Assembly (NCBI RefSeq): GCF_034479615.1
Contig: NZ_CP140255.1
Location: 248,001 to 312,000, forward strand
DNA: 64,000 nucleotides
DNA from: Vreelandella neptunia
GTDB lineage: Bacteria; Pseudomonadota; Gammaproteobacteria; Pseudomonadales; Halomonadaceae
Reading direction: 5' to 3'
Shown: positions 54,715 to 64,000 of the stretch, piece after piece
How the letters are laid out: every line of letters starts with the position of its first letter
Numbering within the stretch: position 1 is the first letter of the stretch
Notes under the pieces: generated by a model
Told to the model about the DNA's origin: nothing
The model's database searches: none
The model's input: only the letters and a program-made list of their open reading frames with translations
Translations under genes and position numbers: made by a program

Positions 54715-56865
54715 GTGAATCCGGTAAAGAAAACGTTCCAGTACGGTCGTAGCACCGTCACGCTCGAAACCGGGCGTATTGCCCGCCAAGCTACCGGCGC
54801 TGTCATGGTTACCATGGATGACACCGTCGTGCTGTGTACCGTTGTTGCTCGTAAAGAGGCAAACCCGAGCCAACCCTTTTTCCCCCTCTCGGTACACTAC
54901 CAAGAGAAAACCTACGCAGTGGGCAAGATTCCTGGCGGCTTCTTCAAGCGCGAAGGTCGTCCCACCGAGAAAGAGACGCTGACCTCGCGGCTGATTGATC
55001 GCCCGATCCGTCCGCTGTTTCCCAAAGGCTTCATGAACGAAGTGCAGGTCGTGTGTACCGTTCTCTCTACCGACCGTAACCACGATCCGGATATCGCCGC
55101 ACTGCTTGGCACCTCCGCGGCGCTGAGCATCTCTGGCGTGCCTTTTAGTGGCCCGATTGGCGCAGCCCGGGTTGGTTTTAACGAAGAGAAAGGCTACTTC
55201 CTCAACCCAACGGTTGAAGAACTGGCCTCCTCTGAGCTCGACATGGTCGTTGCCGGTACTGAAAAAGCCGTGCTGATGGTTGAGTCTGAAGCAAAAGAGC
55301 TGCTCGAAGATGAAATGCTGGGCGCCGTTCTGTTCGGTCACCAGGAAATGCAGGTCGCGATCAGTGCCATTAACGAACTGGTCGCTGAAGCGGGCAAACC
55401 GCGCTGGGAGTGGCAGGCCGCCGAAGAGAACCAGGCGCTCAAAGCCGCCATGGCCGATGCCTTTGAAGCTAAAGTGGGCGACGCTTACCGCATCACCGAC
55501 AAAATGCAGCGCCAGGATGCACTGGCTGAGTTGAAAGACCAGGCGATTGAACAGCTGGCAGCCGATGAAGGCGAACCGGTTAACGACAAGTTCAGTAAAG
55601 ATGACGTCAAAGGTGCTTTTGCTAGCCTGGAAAAACGCGTTGTGCGTTCACGGGTGGTCAAAGGCGAGCCGCGTATTGACGGTCGTGACAATCAAACCGT
55701 TCGTCCGCTGGCCATCGAAGTCGGTGTGCTGCCAAAAGCGCACGGCTCTGCCGTCTTTACGCGTGGTGAGACCCAGGCGATTGCCGTAGCAACGCTGGGC
55801 ACGCTGCGTGATTCACAGCTAATCGAATCACTGGAAGGTGAGCGTAAAGACCGCTTTATGCTGCACTACAACTTCCCTCCCTACTCGGTGGGTGAAGCCG
55901 GCTTTATGGGTGGCCCGAAGCGTCGCGAAATCGGCCATGGCCGCTTAGCACGTCGTGGCGTGCAGGCAATGCTGCCGTCAGAAGACGTCTTCCCTTACAC
56001 CATTCGTGTGGTGTCTGAAATTACCGAGTCTAACGGTTCCAGCTCCATGGCCTCTGTATGTGGCTCTTCGCTGGCCCTGATGGACGCAGGCGTGCCGTTA
56101 AAAGCACCGGTCGCCGGTATTGCCATGGGCTTGGTAAAAGACCCGGACGGTTTTGCGGTATTGACCGATATCCTGGGTGACGAAGATCACCTCGGCGATA
56201 TGGACTTTAAAGTTGCCGGTTCCGAAGAGGGCGTCACCGCCCTGCAGATGGACATCAAGATCGAAGGCATCAACGAAGAGATTATGGAGCTCGCGCTGCA
56301 GCAAGCACTGACCGCGCGACTGAGTATTCTCGAGCAAATGAATGTCGTGATCAGCCAGAGCCGTAGCGATGTCTCCGACAACGCGCCGTCCATGGCAACG
56401 ATTAAAATCGATCCAGACAAAATCCGCGACGTAATCGGTAAAGGTGGCGCAACCATTCGCAAAATCTGCGAAGACACCGGCGCCTCTATTGACCTCGACG
56501 ACGATGGCACCGTGCGTATCTACGCGGAAGATAAAGCCGCCGCCAAGCGCGCCATCGACACCGTACTGGCGATTACCGCTGAAGCGGAAATCGGCAAGCT
56601 GTATCACGGCAAGGTCGTGCGTATTGCCGACTTCGGTGCGTTCGTTAACATCATGCCGGGTACCGATGGCCTAGTTCACATCTCGCAGATCGTTGCCGAG
56701 CGCGTTAACAACGTGCGCGACTTCTTGAACGAAGGCGATGACGTGATCGTTAAGGTGCTGGATATCGACAACCGCAACCGCGTTAAGCTGTCGATGAAAG
56801 AGATCACCGAAGAAGAGAAAGCCGCTTTTGCAGCGGAAGCAGCGGAAACCGAAGCGACGATTTAA
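54715..56865 (+). CDS. pnp: Polyribonucleotide nucleotidyltransferase (PNPase)
   Basis: A 716-residue phosphorolytic 3' exonuclease, a degradosome component. GTG 54715 is chosen because it aligns with the family N-terminus ([10 protein letters not shown]) and follows AAGGAAG; ATG 54697 is an alternative. Two RNase PH domains contain [13 protein letters not shown] and the active-site loop [12 protein letters not shown] ([12 protein letters not shown]) and S1 ([13 protein letters not shown]) close the protein. Confidence 0.97.
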   Translation: MNPVKKTFQYGRSTVTLETGRIARQATGAVMVTMDDTVVLCTVVARKEANPSQPFFPLSVHYQEKTYAVGKIPGGFFKREGRPTEKETLTSRLIDRPIRPLFPKGFMNEVQVVCTVLSTDRNHDPDIAALLGTSAALSISGVPFSGPIGAARVGFNEEKGYFLNPTVEELASSELDMVVAGTEKAVLMVESEAKELLEDEMLGAVLFGHQEMQVAISAINELVAEAGKPRWEWQAAEENQALKAAMADAFEAKVGDAYRITDKMQRQDALAELKDQAIEQLAADEGEPVNDKFSKDDVKGAFASLEKRVVRSRVVKGEPRIDGRDNQTVRPLAIEVGVLPKAHGSAVFTRGETQAIAVATLGTLRDSQLIESLEGERKDRFMLHYNFPPYSVGEAGFMGGPKRREIGHGRLARRGVQAMLPSEDVFPYTIRVVSEITESNGSSSMASVCGSSLALMDAGVPLKAPVAGIAMGLVKDPDGFAVLTDILGDEDHLGDMDFKVAGSEEGVTALQMDIKIEGINEEIMELALQQALTARLSILEQMNVVISQSRSDVSDNAPSMATIKIDPDKIRDVIGKGGATIRKICEDTGASIDLDDDGTVRIYAEDKAAAKRAIDTVLAITAEAEIGKLYHGKVVRIADFGAFVNIMPGTDGLVHISQIVAERVNNVRDFLNEGDDVIVKVLDIDNRNRVKLSMKEITEEEKAAFAAEAAETEATI

Positions 56866-56884
56866 ATCGCTGGCTAGGTTTCTG

Positions 56885-56925
56885 ACAACGCCCTCGTAGC
56901 CTCTGGCTGCGGGGGCGTTGTTTTT
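56885..56925 (+). terminator. Terminator after pnp
   Basis: ACAACGCCC...GGGCGTTGT with inner GTAGCC/GGCTGC-type pairing, followed by TTTTT. Confidence 0.85.
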
Positions 56926-56971
56926 ACTAGGTACTGTTTTGCTAAGTACTGTTTTTGCTAAGTATTGTTTT
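56926..56971. repeat. Three degenerate tandem 15-16-bp repeats
   Basis: ACTAGGTACTGTTTT, GCTAAGTACTGTTTTT and GCTAAGTATTGTTTT follow one another directly after the pnp terminator. Similar short degenerate tandem runs occur in several other gaps of the window. Confidence 0.7.
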
Positions 56972-57030
56972 GATGTTAGCTAAAGCTATGTTCGCCGGGA
57001 TTTAGACAGTCAACAGTCAGGGAGCAGCAG

Positions 57031-58200
57031 ATGGAGCAGCAACAAGCGCCGCGTTGGTGGGCGGTGGTGGCCGTGATGATCGGCATTTTTTTATTGGTGA
57101 CCGCGGAGCAACTGCCGATTGGGTTGCTTTCCCAGGTGGCGTCGAGCATGGGCGTTACCCCCGGCATGGCAGGCTTAATGGTCACCGTGCCCGGCGTGGT
57201 CGCTGCCTTTTCAGCCCCGCTGCTGCCGGTAGCGGTGGGGCGCTTGGATCGGCGCATTATGCTCACTGTATTGATGGCCGTGATGGTGGCCGGAAGTGTG
57301 CTATCGGCATTGGCCAGCAGCTTTATCCTGTTGCTTGCCGCCCGCGTGCTGGTGGGGCTTAGCATTGGTGGTTTTTGGGCGGTGGCGGGCAGTATTGCCC
57401 CACGCCTGGTGCCGGAGGCTCAGGTGCCAAAAGCGATGACGATGATTTTTGGTGGCGTCGCGGCAGCCTCGGTGCTGGGTGTGCCGTTGGGTACGCTGCT
57501 GGGGGATCTAAGCAACTGGCGGGTCGCCTTTGGGGCGCTGGGAGGGCTAAGCCTGTTAACGGCCGTTGCGCTGTGGTGTTGGCTACCGCCGCTACCACCG
57601 CGAGAACCTGTGCGTTTGCGGGTATTGGCGCAGCAGTTTAGCAATCGCGGTGTGCGAGTCGCGGTGTTAACCACCGCCTTTGTAGTGGTTGGCCACTTTG
57701 CTGCCTATACCTTTATTAGCCCTATCCTGCAAGAGATCAGCGGTATTTCCCAGCGCCATGTGAGCAGTCTGCTGCTGCTTTACGGGGCGGCAGGCATTGT
57801 GGGCAATATTGCGGCAGGCATGTTTGCCGGGCGCCACCCCTACCGCGCTGTGCTGGCGATTCCCAGCCTGTTGTTCATTGTGGTGGCTGTCTTCCCGCTG
57901 CTGGGTGTTCAGCCGAGCAGCGGCGTCATGTTGCTCATGATGTGGGGCGCGGTGTTTGGCAGCGTATCGGTCAGCATTCAAACCTGGATTATACGCACCG
58001 CACCCAACACCGAAGCCGCCACGGCGTTGATGGCGTTTACCTTCAATATGTCGATTGGTTTGGGCGCTATGCTGGGTGGGCGTATCGTCGATGGTACTAG
58101 CTTGCCCATTGCCATGTGGGCCGCATCCGGATTATTCCTGCTAGGCGCGCTACTGGTACTAAGCACGCCAGCCAAGGTCGTTGGCCAGAAAACACGTTGA
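57031..58200 (+). CDS. MFS efflux transporter (NepI/AraJ-like)
   Basis: A 389-residue 12-helix major-facilitator protein. Motif A-like G-R-L-D-R-R lies between helices 2 and 3, and G-L-S-I-G-G-F-W-A-V-A-G-S-I-A-P-R-L in helix 4 resembles the NepI/YdhP/AraJ drug-proton antiporter group. The substrate (nucleosides, sugars or drugs) is not determinable. It follows pnp after a terminator; no regulator is adjacent. AGGGAGCAGCAG precedes ATG 57031. Confidence 0.88.
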   Translation: MEQQQAPRWWAVVAVMIGIFLLVTAEQLPIGLLSQVASSMGVTPGMAGLMVTVPGVVAAFSAPLLPVAVGRLDRRIMLTVLMAVMVAGSVLSALASSFILLLAARVLVGLSIGGFWAVAGSIAPRLVPEAQVPKAMTMIFGGVAAASVLGVPLGTLLGDLSNWRVAFGALGGLSLLTAVALWCWLPPLPPREPVRLRVLAQQFSNRGVRVAVLTTAFVVVGHFAAYTFISPILQEISGISQRHVSSLLLLYGAAGIVGNIAAGMFAGRHPYRAVLAIPSLLFIVVAVFPLLGVQPSSGVMLLMMWGAVFGSVSVSIQTWIIRTAPNTEAATALMAFTFNMSIGLGAMLGGRIVDGTSLPIAMWAASGLFLLGALLVLSTPAKVVGQKTR

Positions 58201-58210
58201 GCCAAGAGGC

Positions 58211-58245
58211 GCAAAAAAAATGCCCCCACGATCAGCGGGGGCATT
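58211..58245 (-). terminator. Terminator of the thiolase gene
   Basis: AATGCCCCC/GGGGGCATT stem. On the minus strand it is followed by eight T residues, so it serves the thiolase; the stem may also end the MFS transcript. Confidence 0.9.
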
Positions 58246-58271
58246 GGTTAAGCGCTTACCTCAAACAATAA

Positions 58272-59450
58272 TCAAGGACGCTCGATAGCCAGTGCTACGC
58301 CCTGACCGCCGCCGATACACAGCGTCGCGAGGCCTTTCTTGGCGTCGCGGGCGATCATTTCGTGGAGCAGCGTGACCAGTACGCGGCAGCCGGAGGCACC
58401 AATGGGGTGGCCTAGGGCAATCGCGCCGCCGTTGACGTTCACTTTAGACGTATCCCAACCTAGCTCTTTGTTGACGGATAGCGCTTGAGCGGCAAACGCT
58501 TCGTTGGCTTCCACCAAGTCCAGGTCGTCCAGGCTCCAGCCCGCTTTTTCCAAGCAGCGGCGAGTGGCCGGTGCGGGGCCGATACCCATAATGGCAGGGT
58601 CAACGCCTGCATTGGAGTAAGCCGCTATACGTGCCAGTGGCTCTAGCCCCAACTGCTTAGCTTTTTCGGCGGAGCAGAGCATCACCACCGCCGCGCCGTC
58701 GTTGAGCGCCGAGGCGTTACCGGCGGTAACGGTACCGTCTTTCTTAAACGCAGGGCGCATGCCGCCGAGCTTCTCCGCGGTAACTTCCCGTGGGTTCTCG
58801 TCGGTATCAAACACCACCGGGTCGCCTTTGCGCTGGGGAATTTCCACCGGCACGATCTGACCTTTGAACTTACCTTCTTTGATGGCGGCAGCGGCTTTCT
58901 GCTGTGACGCTGCGGCGAACTCGTCCATCGCTTCGCGGGTGATACCGTACTTCTCGGCTAAGTTCTCGGCGGTAATGCCCATATGGTAGTTGTTGAAAGC
59001 GTCCCATAAGCCGTCGTGCACCATGGAATCAATTGCCTTCCAATCACCCATGCGCTGGCCGTTGCGGGAGTTGGGCAGCACGTGTGGAGAGGCGGACATA
59101 TTTTCCTGGCCGCCGGCCAGAATCAGCTCGGCATCGCCGCAGCGAATTGCCTGAGTCGCGAGATGCAGCGCTTTAAGGCCTGAGCCACACACTTTGTTGA
59201 TGGTCATGGCCGGTACCGAATCCGGTAGGCCGCCTTTGATAGCCGCTTGGCGCGCCGGATTTTGGCCAACGCCCGCGGTGAGCACCTGGCCCAGCAATAC
59301 TTCGTCAACTTGATCGGGAGAAACGCCGGTGGAGGCGAGTATATCTTTGATTACCAAGGCGCCCAGGTCGCTCGCGGCAATACCTGCCAGGGAACCACCG
59401 AAAGCGCCTACAGCGGTGCGGCGTGCCGCAACAATGACTACTTCTTGCAT
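58272..59450 (-). CDS. Acetyl-CoA acetyltransferase (thiolase)
   Basis: A 392-residue biosynthetic-type thiolase (AtoB/PhaA). It condenses two acetyl-CoA to acetoacetyl-CoA, the first step of polyhydroxybutyrate or ketone-body metabolism. Catalytic residues: Cys88 in [11 protein letters not shown], His in [14 protein letters not shown], and the second Cys in L-C-I-G-G-G-Q-G. All are present. Halomonads are known polyhydroxybutyrate producers, but no other pha gene is in the window. It appears to be a single-gene unit. Confidence 0.95.
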   Translation of the reverse strand: MQEVVIVAARRTAVGAFGGSLAGIAASDLGALVIKDILASTGVSPDQVDEVLLGQVLTAGVGQNPARQAAIKGGLPDSVPAMTINKVCGSGLKALHLATQAIRCGDAELILAGGQENMSASPHVLPNSRNGQRMGDWKAIDSMVHDGLWDAFNNYHMGITAENLAEKYGITREAMDEFAAASQQKAAAAIKEGKFKGQIVPVEIPQRKGDPVVFDTDENPREVTAEKLGGMRPAFKKDGTVTAGNASALNDGAAVVMLCSAEKAKQLGLEPLARIAAYSNAGVDPAIMGIGPAPATRRCLEKAGWSLDDLDLVEANEAFAAQALSVNKELGWDTSKVNVNGGAIALGHPIGASGCRVLVTLLHEMIARDAKKGLATLCIGGGQGVALAIERP

Positions 59451-59602
59451 AAAATGACTCCTCGAGTAATTAACAGACAGTCTGAAGCCAGATGCCCGAT
59501 AGGCGTGCTCTGTCAGCCGTACTCTTTTATTCGTACTCTGTCAGCCGTCTCTTCAGCATAGGGGAAGGTGGTGCATGGCGGCAATACGCATTTATAGGCA
59601 AA

Positions 59603-59628
59603 TAAAAACGGGCCAACATGTGGCCCGT
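59603..59628 (-). terminator. Terminator after panD
   Basis: On the minus strand ACGGGCC and GGCCCGT form a 7-bp stem followed by TTTTATT, about 40 bp past the panD stop. Confidence 0.8.
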
Positions 59629-59670
59629 CAGGAGAAAGCGTTAGAAGCGCTATGATTAGCCAAATTTTGA

Positions 59671-60051
59671 TTAGGCTAGCTGCACTGGAATAATATTGCT
59701 GGTGTGGCTGACGTGGTTACCTTCCTGCAGATACACCAGCGCAGGCTGGTGATTTTCCAGTTCTGCTTCGGAGTAGTGGGCGTAGCTGCAGATAATGATC
59801 CGGTGGCCAGGGGCGGCGAGGTGGGCCGCAGCGCCGTTGATCGAGATAAGCTTGGAGCCTTCCTCACCGCGGATAGCGTAAGTGGTGAAGCGTTCGCCGT
59901 TCTCGACGTTGTAAATCTGGATCTGCTCATTTTCACGAATGCCCGCCATATCCAGCAGGTCGCCGTCGATGGCGCAGGAGCCTTCGTAGTTGAGTACCGC
60001 GTGAGTGACGCGTGCCATGTGCAGCTTGGCTTTGAGCATGATGGTATGCAT
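59671..60051 (-). CDS. panD: Aspartate 1-decarboxylase proenzyme
   Basis: A 126-residue pyruvoyl enzyme making beta-alanine from aspartate. The self-cleavage site is Gly-Ser in [10 protein letters not shown]. Other signatures are [23 protein letters not shown] and [15 protein letters not shown]. It begins just downstream of panC, its pathway partner, on the same strand. Confidence 0.97.
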   Translation of the reverse strand: MHTIMLKAKLHMARVTHAVLNYEGSCAIDGDLLDMAGIRENEQIQIYNVENGERFTTYAIRGEEGSKLISINGAAAHLAAPGHRIIICSYAHYSEAELENHQPALVYLQEGNHVSHTSNIIPVQLA

Positions 60052-60080
60052 GTGAGTTCCTATTTTTACCCGTTGTTTGT

Positions 60081-60944
60081 TTATTCTCTGGCAGCGCTGG
60101 CCGGGAGTCGAACAGTGAGGTTGTCGATTAATCGCGCCGGGCCCAGCTTGGCGGCGGCCAGCAGTACCGCATGGCGGGTCGCTAGGTTAATGGGGCCTAG
60201 CGTGGCATCGCGCAGTTCCAGGTAGTCCAGCGTAAAGCCCGCATCATACAGCGCGGTGTGGCCCTGGTGTAGTACCTTTTCGATAGGTTCTCCTCGCTCT
60301 AACGCATCGCGAAGCGTACACAGCGTGCGATAAAGCGCAGGGGCGATTGCACGCTCCTCGCTACTCAAATAGCCGTTGCGTGATGACAGTGCCAAGCCAT
60401 CTTCTGCGCGCACGATGGGCACGCCGATAATCTCGATAGGCATGTGCAGGTCGCACACCAGCTTCCTAATCACAGCCAGCTGCTGGTAATCCTTCTCCCC
60501 AAAGCAGGCAACGTCTGGCTGTACCAGATTAAACAGCATGCTGACCACGGTGGAGACACCGTCGAAATGGCCGGGGCGTGAGCCGCCGCACAGCCCTTCT
60601 CCCACCACGGGCACATGCACGCGGGTCTGGGCGTCCAAGCCGTTGGGGTAGAGCGAGCTCACCGCTGGGGCGAACAGCACGTCGCAGCCAGCCTCGATAA
60701 GCTGCGCTTGATCGGCATCAAAGGTACGCGGGTAGCCGTCTAAATCTTCGCCTGGGCCAAACTGCATCGGATTGACGAACAGGCTTGCGACCACGATATC
60801 GGCGTGCTGGCGCGCGCAGGCGACCAGCGCCAGGTGCCCGGCATGTAGGTTGCCCATGGTGGGTACCAGGGCAATACGCTGGCCGCGTTGGCGGTAATCT
60901 CGCAGCGTGCTGCGTAGCTGATCAATGTCTCGCAAAGTGCGCAT
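60081..60944 (-). CDS. panC: Pantothenate synthetase
   Basis: A 287-residue ligase joining pantoate and beta-alanine. Nucleotidyltransferase motifs: [32 protein letters not shown] and the K-M-S-K-S-like L-S-S-R-N-G-Y-L. It lies between panB and panD in the usual pathway order but with a 335-bp gap from panB. Confidence 0.97.
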   Translation of the reverse strand: MRTLRDIDQLRSTLRDYRQRGQRIALVPTMGNLHAGHLALVACARQHADIVVASLFVNPMQFGPGEDLDGYPRTFDADQAQLIEAGCDVLFAPAVSSLYPNGLDAQTRVHVPVVGEGLCGGSRPGHFDGVSTVVSMLFNLVQPDVACFGEKDYQQLAVIRKLVCDLHMPIEIIGVPIVRAEDGLALSSRNGYLSSEERAIAPALYRTLCTLRDALERGEPIEKVLHQGHTALYDAGFTLDYLELRDATLGPINLATRHAVLLAAAKLGPARLIDNLTVRLPASAARE

Positions 60945-61279
60945 AGTCGTTTCGCATTAGTAACAAAGTGGGGCGATAGTTAAGGCGTCTTTTAAAAACG
61001 GCGCTTAAAAACAGTGATTAAAGGCTATTCGTCATCAAATGTAGATTTAAGATTGGTTGGCTATTTTGTATCTCACGATTCAGATCGCAACCACTAAGCC
61101 AGCTATCTGTTGTGGGAGGCCGCTTCAGCGGTGGTTCGACACTTCGACGAAGGGTGCCGCAGGCACCCCCTTGGCTTCATCATGCTAATAGCCCAAACAT
61201 TCGCGAGCTGAAGCTCCCTCCCACAGGAACTATCCTCATGCTGGCAGAGTTAATTCCACATCGAGCGACGAAAAACCGA
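60945..61279. repeat. REP-like inverted repeat cluster between panB and panC
   Basis: TGTGGGAGGCCGCTTCAGCGG (61111-61131) is inverted relative to CGAGCTGAAGCTCCCTCCCACA (61205-61226, shared parts GCTGAAGC and CTCCCACA). Between them is a perfect hairpin GGGTGCC-GCA-GGCACCC (61152-61168). This is the look of an intergenic repeat of the REP/BIME kind, as in pseudomonads and relatives. The 150 bp next to panC contain only AT-rich sequence with short A-run repeats. Confidence 0.65.
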
Positions 61280-62071
61280 TTAAAAACAGTGCTCTTGAGC
61301 CGGGAAGGCGCGGGTTTTGACCGCTTCATGGTAGTCCTGAAAAGCAGCTTGAATGCTATCAGCCTCGGCCATGAAGTTTTTTACAAAGCGGGGTGTGCGG
61401 CCATGGGTGATACCGAGCACATCGTGCATCACCAGAATCTGGCCATCGGTATCTGGCCCTGCGCCAATGCCAATCACCGGCACATCCAGCGCAGCGGTGA
61501 CCGCTTTGCCCAGACTGGCAGGAACGCACTCGAGCAGAATCACCGAAGCGCCCGCCTCGACAAGTACTTTTGCGTCATTAATGATGCGTTCCGCTTGAGC
61601 GGCGTCGCGCCCCTGCACTTTATAGCCGCCTAGCTGATGCACGGTTTGCGGGGTTAAGCCCAGGTGGGCACATACCGGTACGCCGCGGCGGGTGAGTTCA
61701 CGAATGCCATCGGCCATCCACGCTTCGCCTTCCAGCTTGACCAGTTCCGCTCCCGCGCGCATCACGGCACCGGCATCTTCCAACAGGCGCTCGGTGGTGG
61801 CGTTGCTCATAAAGGGTAGATCCACCATCAGCAGGCTATGGCCTTTACCACGTGCCGCGCAGCGGGTGTGGTAAACGATGTCGTCAATGGTGACGGGGAG
61901 GGTGCTGTTATGGCCCTGTAGCACCATGCCCAGCGAATCACCGACGAGCAGGACATCAATGCCTGCCTGGCTTGCCGCATGGGCAAAGGAGGCGTCGTAA
62001 GCGGTTAGGCAACTGAACGTCTCGCCAGCCTGCTTATAGGCCTGCAGCGTGCTTAGGGTGACGGTTTTCAT
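61280..62071 (-). CDS. panB: 3-methyl-2-oxobutanoate hydroxymethyltransferase
   Basis: A 263-residue TIM-barrel enzyme making ketopantoate. Motifs: S-C-L-T-A-Y-D-A-S-F-A, L-L-V-G-D-S-L-G-M-V-L-Q-G-H, L-V-K-L-E-G-E, I-L-L-E-C-V-P and I-G-I-G-A-G-P-D-T-D-G-Q-I-L-V. It follows folK on the same strand, completing a pterin/pantothenate gene group. Confidence 0.97.
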   Translation of the reverse strand: MKTVTLSTLQAYKQAGETFSCLTAYDASFAHAASQAGIDVLLVGDSLGMVLQGHNSTLPVTIDDIVYHTRCAARGKGHSLLMVDLPFMSNATTERLLEDAGAVMRAGAELVKLEGEAWMADGIRELTRRGVPVCAHLGLTPQTVHQLGGYKVQGRDAAQAERIINDAKVLVEAGASVILLECVPASLGKAVTAALDVPVIGIGAGPDTDGQILVMHDVLGITHGRTPRFVKNFMAEADSIQAAFQDYHEAVKTRAFPAQEHCF

Positions 62072-62228
62072 GGCGTGCTCTCATGTTTTACGTGAGGCCG
62101 CTGCGACATAGGCAGCCGACCATTATTGATGCTGCATCCCTGCATGCGCGAAGTGGCGTAACCGGCAATTGTTACCTGAATGGGGTGTCGGTGTCGAGAT
62201 TTGTGTCAAATGGTAGCGTTAGCCGCAA

Positions 62229-62723
62229 CTAGGCGCAGGGTAAGCGTTCCAAACCTTGGTTCTCAACTTGCTCAAGCCACGTGGATAGCGGCTGTTGGAG
62301 GAGGTCTAGAGAGGGGGCGATCTCTGCGAGGGGGAGCAATACAAAGGCCCGGGCAGTCATTTGCGGGTGCGGTACGCGTAAACGCGGGGAGTTGATATGG
62401 TCATCAGCGTAGAGCAGCAGGTCAAGATCGAGCGTGCGGGGCCCCCAGTGGCGCTGGCGGCGGCGGCGATGCTGCTGCTCTAACGCCTGAAGCTGGTCGA
62501 GTAGCGCCAGCGGCGAGAGCCGTGTCTCCAGCGCTGCCACCGCGTTGATAAAGTCCGGCTGATCCTGCGGCCCCACCGGGCGGCTGGCATAAAGCGATGA
62601 TGCTGCCACCAATCGACTTAGCGGTAGCATTGCCAGCTCGTTGAGGGCCTCGCGAACCTGCTCGATAGGCGACTCCAGATTGCTACCCAAGCCGATATAG
62701 GCGAGCTGGGAAGGCGCACCCAC
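62229..62723 (-). CDS. folK: HPPK, 6-hydroxymethyl-dihydropterin pyrophosphokinase
   Basis: A 164-residue folate enzyme. It begins A-Y-I-G-L-G-S-N-L-E-S-P and has the signature R-H-W-G-P-R-T-L-D-L-D-L-L-L-Y. It starts at GTG 62723, overlapping the pcnB TAG by one base, the conserved pcnB-folK coupling. It feeds dihydropteroate synthase (FolP), encoded 18 kb away. Confidence 0.96.
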   Translation of the reverse strand: MGAPSQLAYIGLGSNLESPIEQVREALNELAMLPLSRLVAASSLYASRPVGPQDQPDFINAVAALETRLSPLALLDQLQALEQQHRRRRQRHWGPRTLDLDLLLYADDHINSPRLRVPHPQMTARAFVLLPLAEIAPSLDLLQQPLSTWLEQVENQGLERLPCA

Positions 62724-64000
62724 TACTCTGGCGCGCTCGGCTTACGGCGCCGTTTGCGACGACGGTCGCCCTGGCTGGCTGGGTCGCCGCCAACTTTTTG
62801 CAGCAGGCGACGCTGTTCGTGCTCATCGCCGCGCTGAAACGCCGTCCACCACTCGCCTAAACCACTGGGTATCTCGCCCGCCTGTTCGCGCAGCAATAGC
62901 AGGTCATAGCCCGCTCTGAAACGCGAATGTTCGCGGGTTTGAAAGGCCTTTTTACCGCGCCGCTGGGGTAGGCGCTGCTGTAATTCCCAAATTTCCCGCA
63001 TGGGGATGCCAAAGCGCTTGGGAATCGACGTGAACTCTAACTGCCGGGATACCACCTGCTGAGCGGCTGCTTGAAGCGCGGGAATGGGCGGCATGCCTTC
63101 TTGTTCCAGCGCTTCCTGGCGATGCTTGACCGGGGCCCATAAAAACGCTGCCAGCAGGAAGGCCGGGGTGACGGGGCGCTCTTCGGCAATGCGTTTATCG
63201 GTGTTGGTCAGCGCCTGCTCAATCAGCTCTTCGGCCCAGGCGGCATCGGCCATGGCTTCTTCGGCCTCGGGGAACAGCATGCCGAACAGGCCGTAGTGGC
63301 TGAGTAGCCGGAAGGTGACCAAACCGTGGCCCGACATAAACAGCTTGAGCACTTCATCGAATAGCCGCGCTGGGGGAATCTGCAGCAGCAGCGGCGCCTG
63401 ATCGTACATTGGCGCTTCGGTGGCGGGGTCTAGCGTGAAGTCGAGCTTAGCCGCAAAGCGCACCGCCCGCAGCATCCGTACCGGGTCTTCGCGATAGCGC
63501 GTCGCCGGGTCGCCAATCAGGCGCAGGGTGCGGGTCTTAATGTCCTCGGCACCATTGGCAAAATCAGTGATGCTGAAGTCGGCGATATTGTAGTAGAGCG
63601 CATTAACGGTAAAGTCGCGGCGCAGCGCGTCCTCTTCAATATTGCCCCATACATTGTCGCGCAGCAGCAACCCTTCATCGGACTGGTGGGCAATGTGGTC
63701 GCCATGCTCGTCTTGGGGTTTGCCACGGAAGGTGGTGACCTCAATGACCTCGCGGCCAAAGCGAACATGGACAATTCGAAAACGGCGGCCGATCAGGCGC
63801 GAGTTACGAAATAGATCGCGAACCTGCTCTGGCGTGGCGTTGGTGGCGACATCAAAATCTTTGGGCATCTTGCCAAGCAGCGCATCACGAATACAACCAC
63901 CCACCAAATAGGCGTCGAAACCCGCGCCGCTAAGGCGATAAAGCACTTTTAACGCGGCATCGCTGATGTGCTGGCGAGAAACAGGGTGCTCGGACCGAGG
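62723..64000 (-). CDS. pcnB: Poly(A) polymerase I, partial (cut by window end)
   Basis: The frame stays open to the right edge; upstream of residue V-L-Y-R-L the window still encodes H-I-S-D-A-A-L-K, the family N-terminus, so the true start lies outside. The nucleotidyltransferase core is Y-L-V-G-G-C-I-R-D-A-L-L-G and D-F-D-V-A-T-N-A-T-P. A basic C-terminal tail (R-R-R-K-R-R-R-K) closes it, as in PcnB and unlike tRNA CCA enzymes. It adds poly(A) tails that speed RNA decay, in which PNPase also acts. Confidence 0.95.
   Translation of the reverse strand, partial: PRSEHPVSRQHISDAALKVLYRLSGAGFDAYLVGGCIRDALLGKMPKDFDVATNATPEQVRDLFRNSRLIGRRFRIVHVRFGREVIEVTTFRGKPQDEHGDHIAHQSDEGLLLRDNVWGNIEEDALRRDFTVNALYYNIADFSITDFANGAEDIKTRTLRLIGDPATRYREDPVRMLRAVRFAAKLDFTLDPATEAPMYDQAPLLLQIPPARLFDEVLKLFMSGHGLVTFRLLSHYGLFGMLFPEAEEAMADAAWAEELIEQALTNTDKRIAEERPVTPAFLLAAFLWAPVKHRQEALEQEGMPPIPALQAAAQQVVSRQLEFTSIPKRFGIPMREIWELQQRLPQRRGKKAFQTREHSRFRAGYDLLLLREQAGEIPSGLGEWWTAFQRGDEHEQRRLLQKVGGDPASQGDRRRKRRRKPSAPE

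Overview
The window looks like chromosome of a gammaproteobacterium, most likely a halomonad (Halomonas or a relative). This rests on the core gene order (ssrA-smpB, fur, recN, grpE-dnaK-dnaJ, dapB, carAB-greA, ftsH-folP-glmM-tpiA-secG, metY-rimP-nusA-infB-rbfA-truB-rpsO-pnp, panBCD-folK-pcnB), on acidic proteins and on a moderately high G+C coding style. The genus is an inference; no database was consulted.

Bases 1 to about 18 kb are accessory. A QseBC-like two-component pair (its regulator cut by the window edge) is followed by a fossil layer: a decayed DmeF-type metal exporter, a decayed heavy-metal-island anchor protein and the decayed 3' end of a type III restriction gene. A complete IS3-family insertion sequence with 3-bp target duplications follows, then a serine recombinase and a methyl-accepting chemotaxis protein. 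Next comes a four-gene minus-strand module (7.7-12.3 kb): a stand-alone winged-helix regulator like the N-terminus of WYL proteins, a 578-residue leucine-rich-repeat-like protein of unknown function, a MoxR AAA ATPase, and a HEXXH-metallopeptidase/VWA protein. This is the best candidate for a poorly described system. From 12.4 to 17.6 kb the DNA is strongly AT-rich and sparsely coding. It holds an HUH-type replication initiator or nickase, a small HTH protein, several long hairpins including two related tandem ones, an unknown 252-residue protein, and a tyrosine integrase beside the 3' end of ssrA. That is the layout of a small integrated replicon or satellite at the tmRNA attachment site.

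From 17.9 kb to the right edge the window is conserved core with a few insertions. tmRNA and smpB are followed by ratA-rnfH, bamE, fur, recN and the heat-shock genes grpE-dnaK-dnaJ, with recognisable sigma-32 promoters before grpE and dnaK. Between dnaJ and dapB sit an HNH nuclease resembling phosphorothioate-DNA restriction enzymes, an EamA permease, an iron/siderophore-type ABC importer and a DUF2218 protein. Between dapB and carA is an orphan cytosine-C5 methyltransferase with an N-terminal HTH. carA has a long leader with an 18-bp-stem terminator overlapping a U-rich mini-ORF, suggesting attenuation. The rest is translation, transcription and cofactor housekeeping: carAB-greA, yhbY/rlmE, ftsH to secG, tRNA-Leu(GAG), initiator tRNA, rimP to pnp, an MFS exporter, a thiolase, and pcnB-folK-panB-panC-panD read leftwards from the right edge.

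Limits: domain calls are by eye from motifs. Hairpins were found by reading, not by energy calculation. The far end of the ssrA-linked element was not found.
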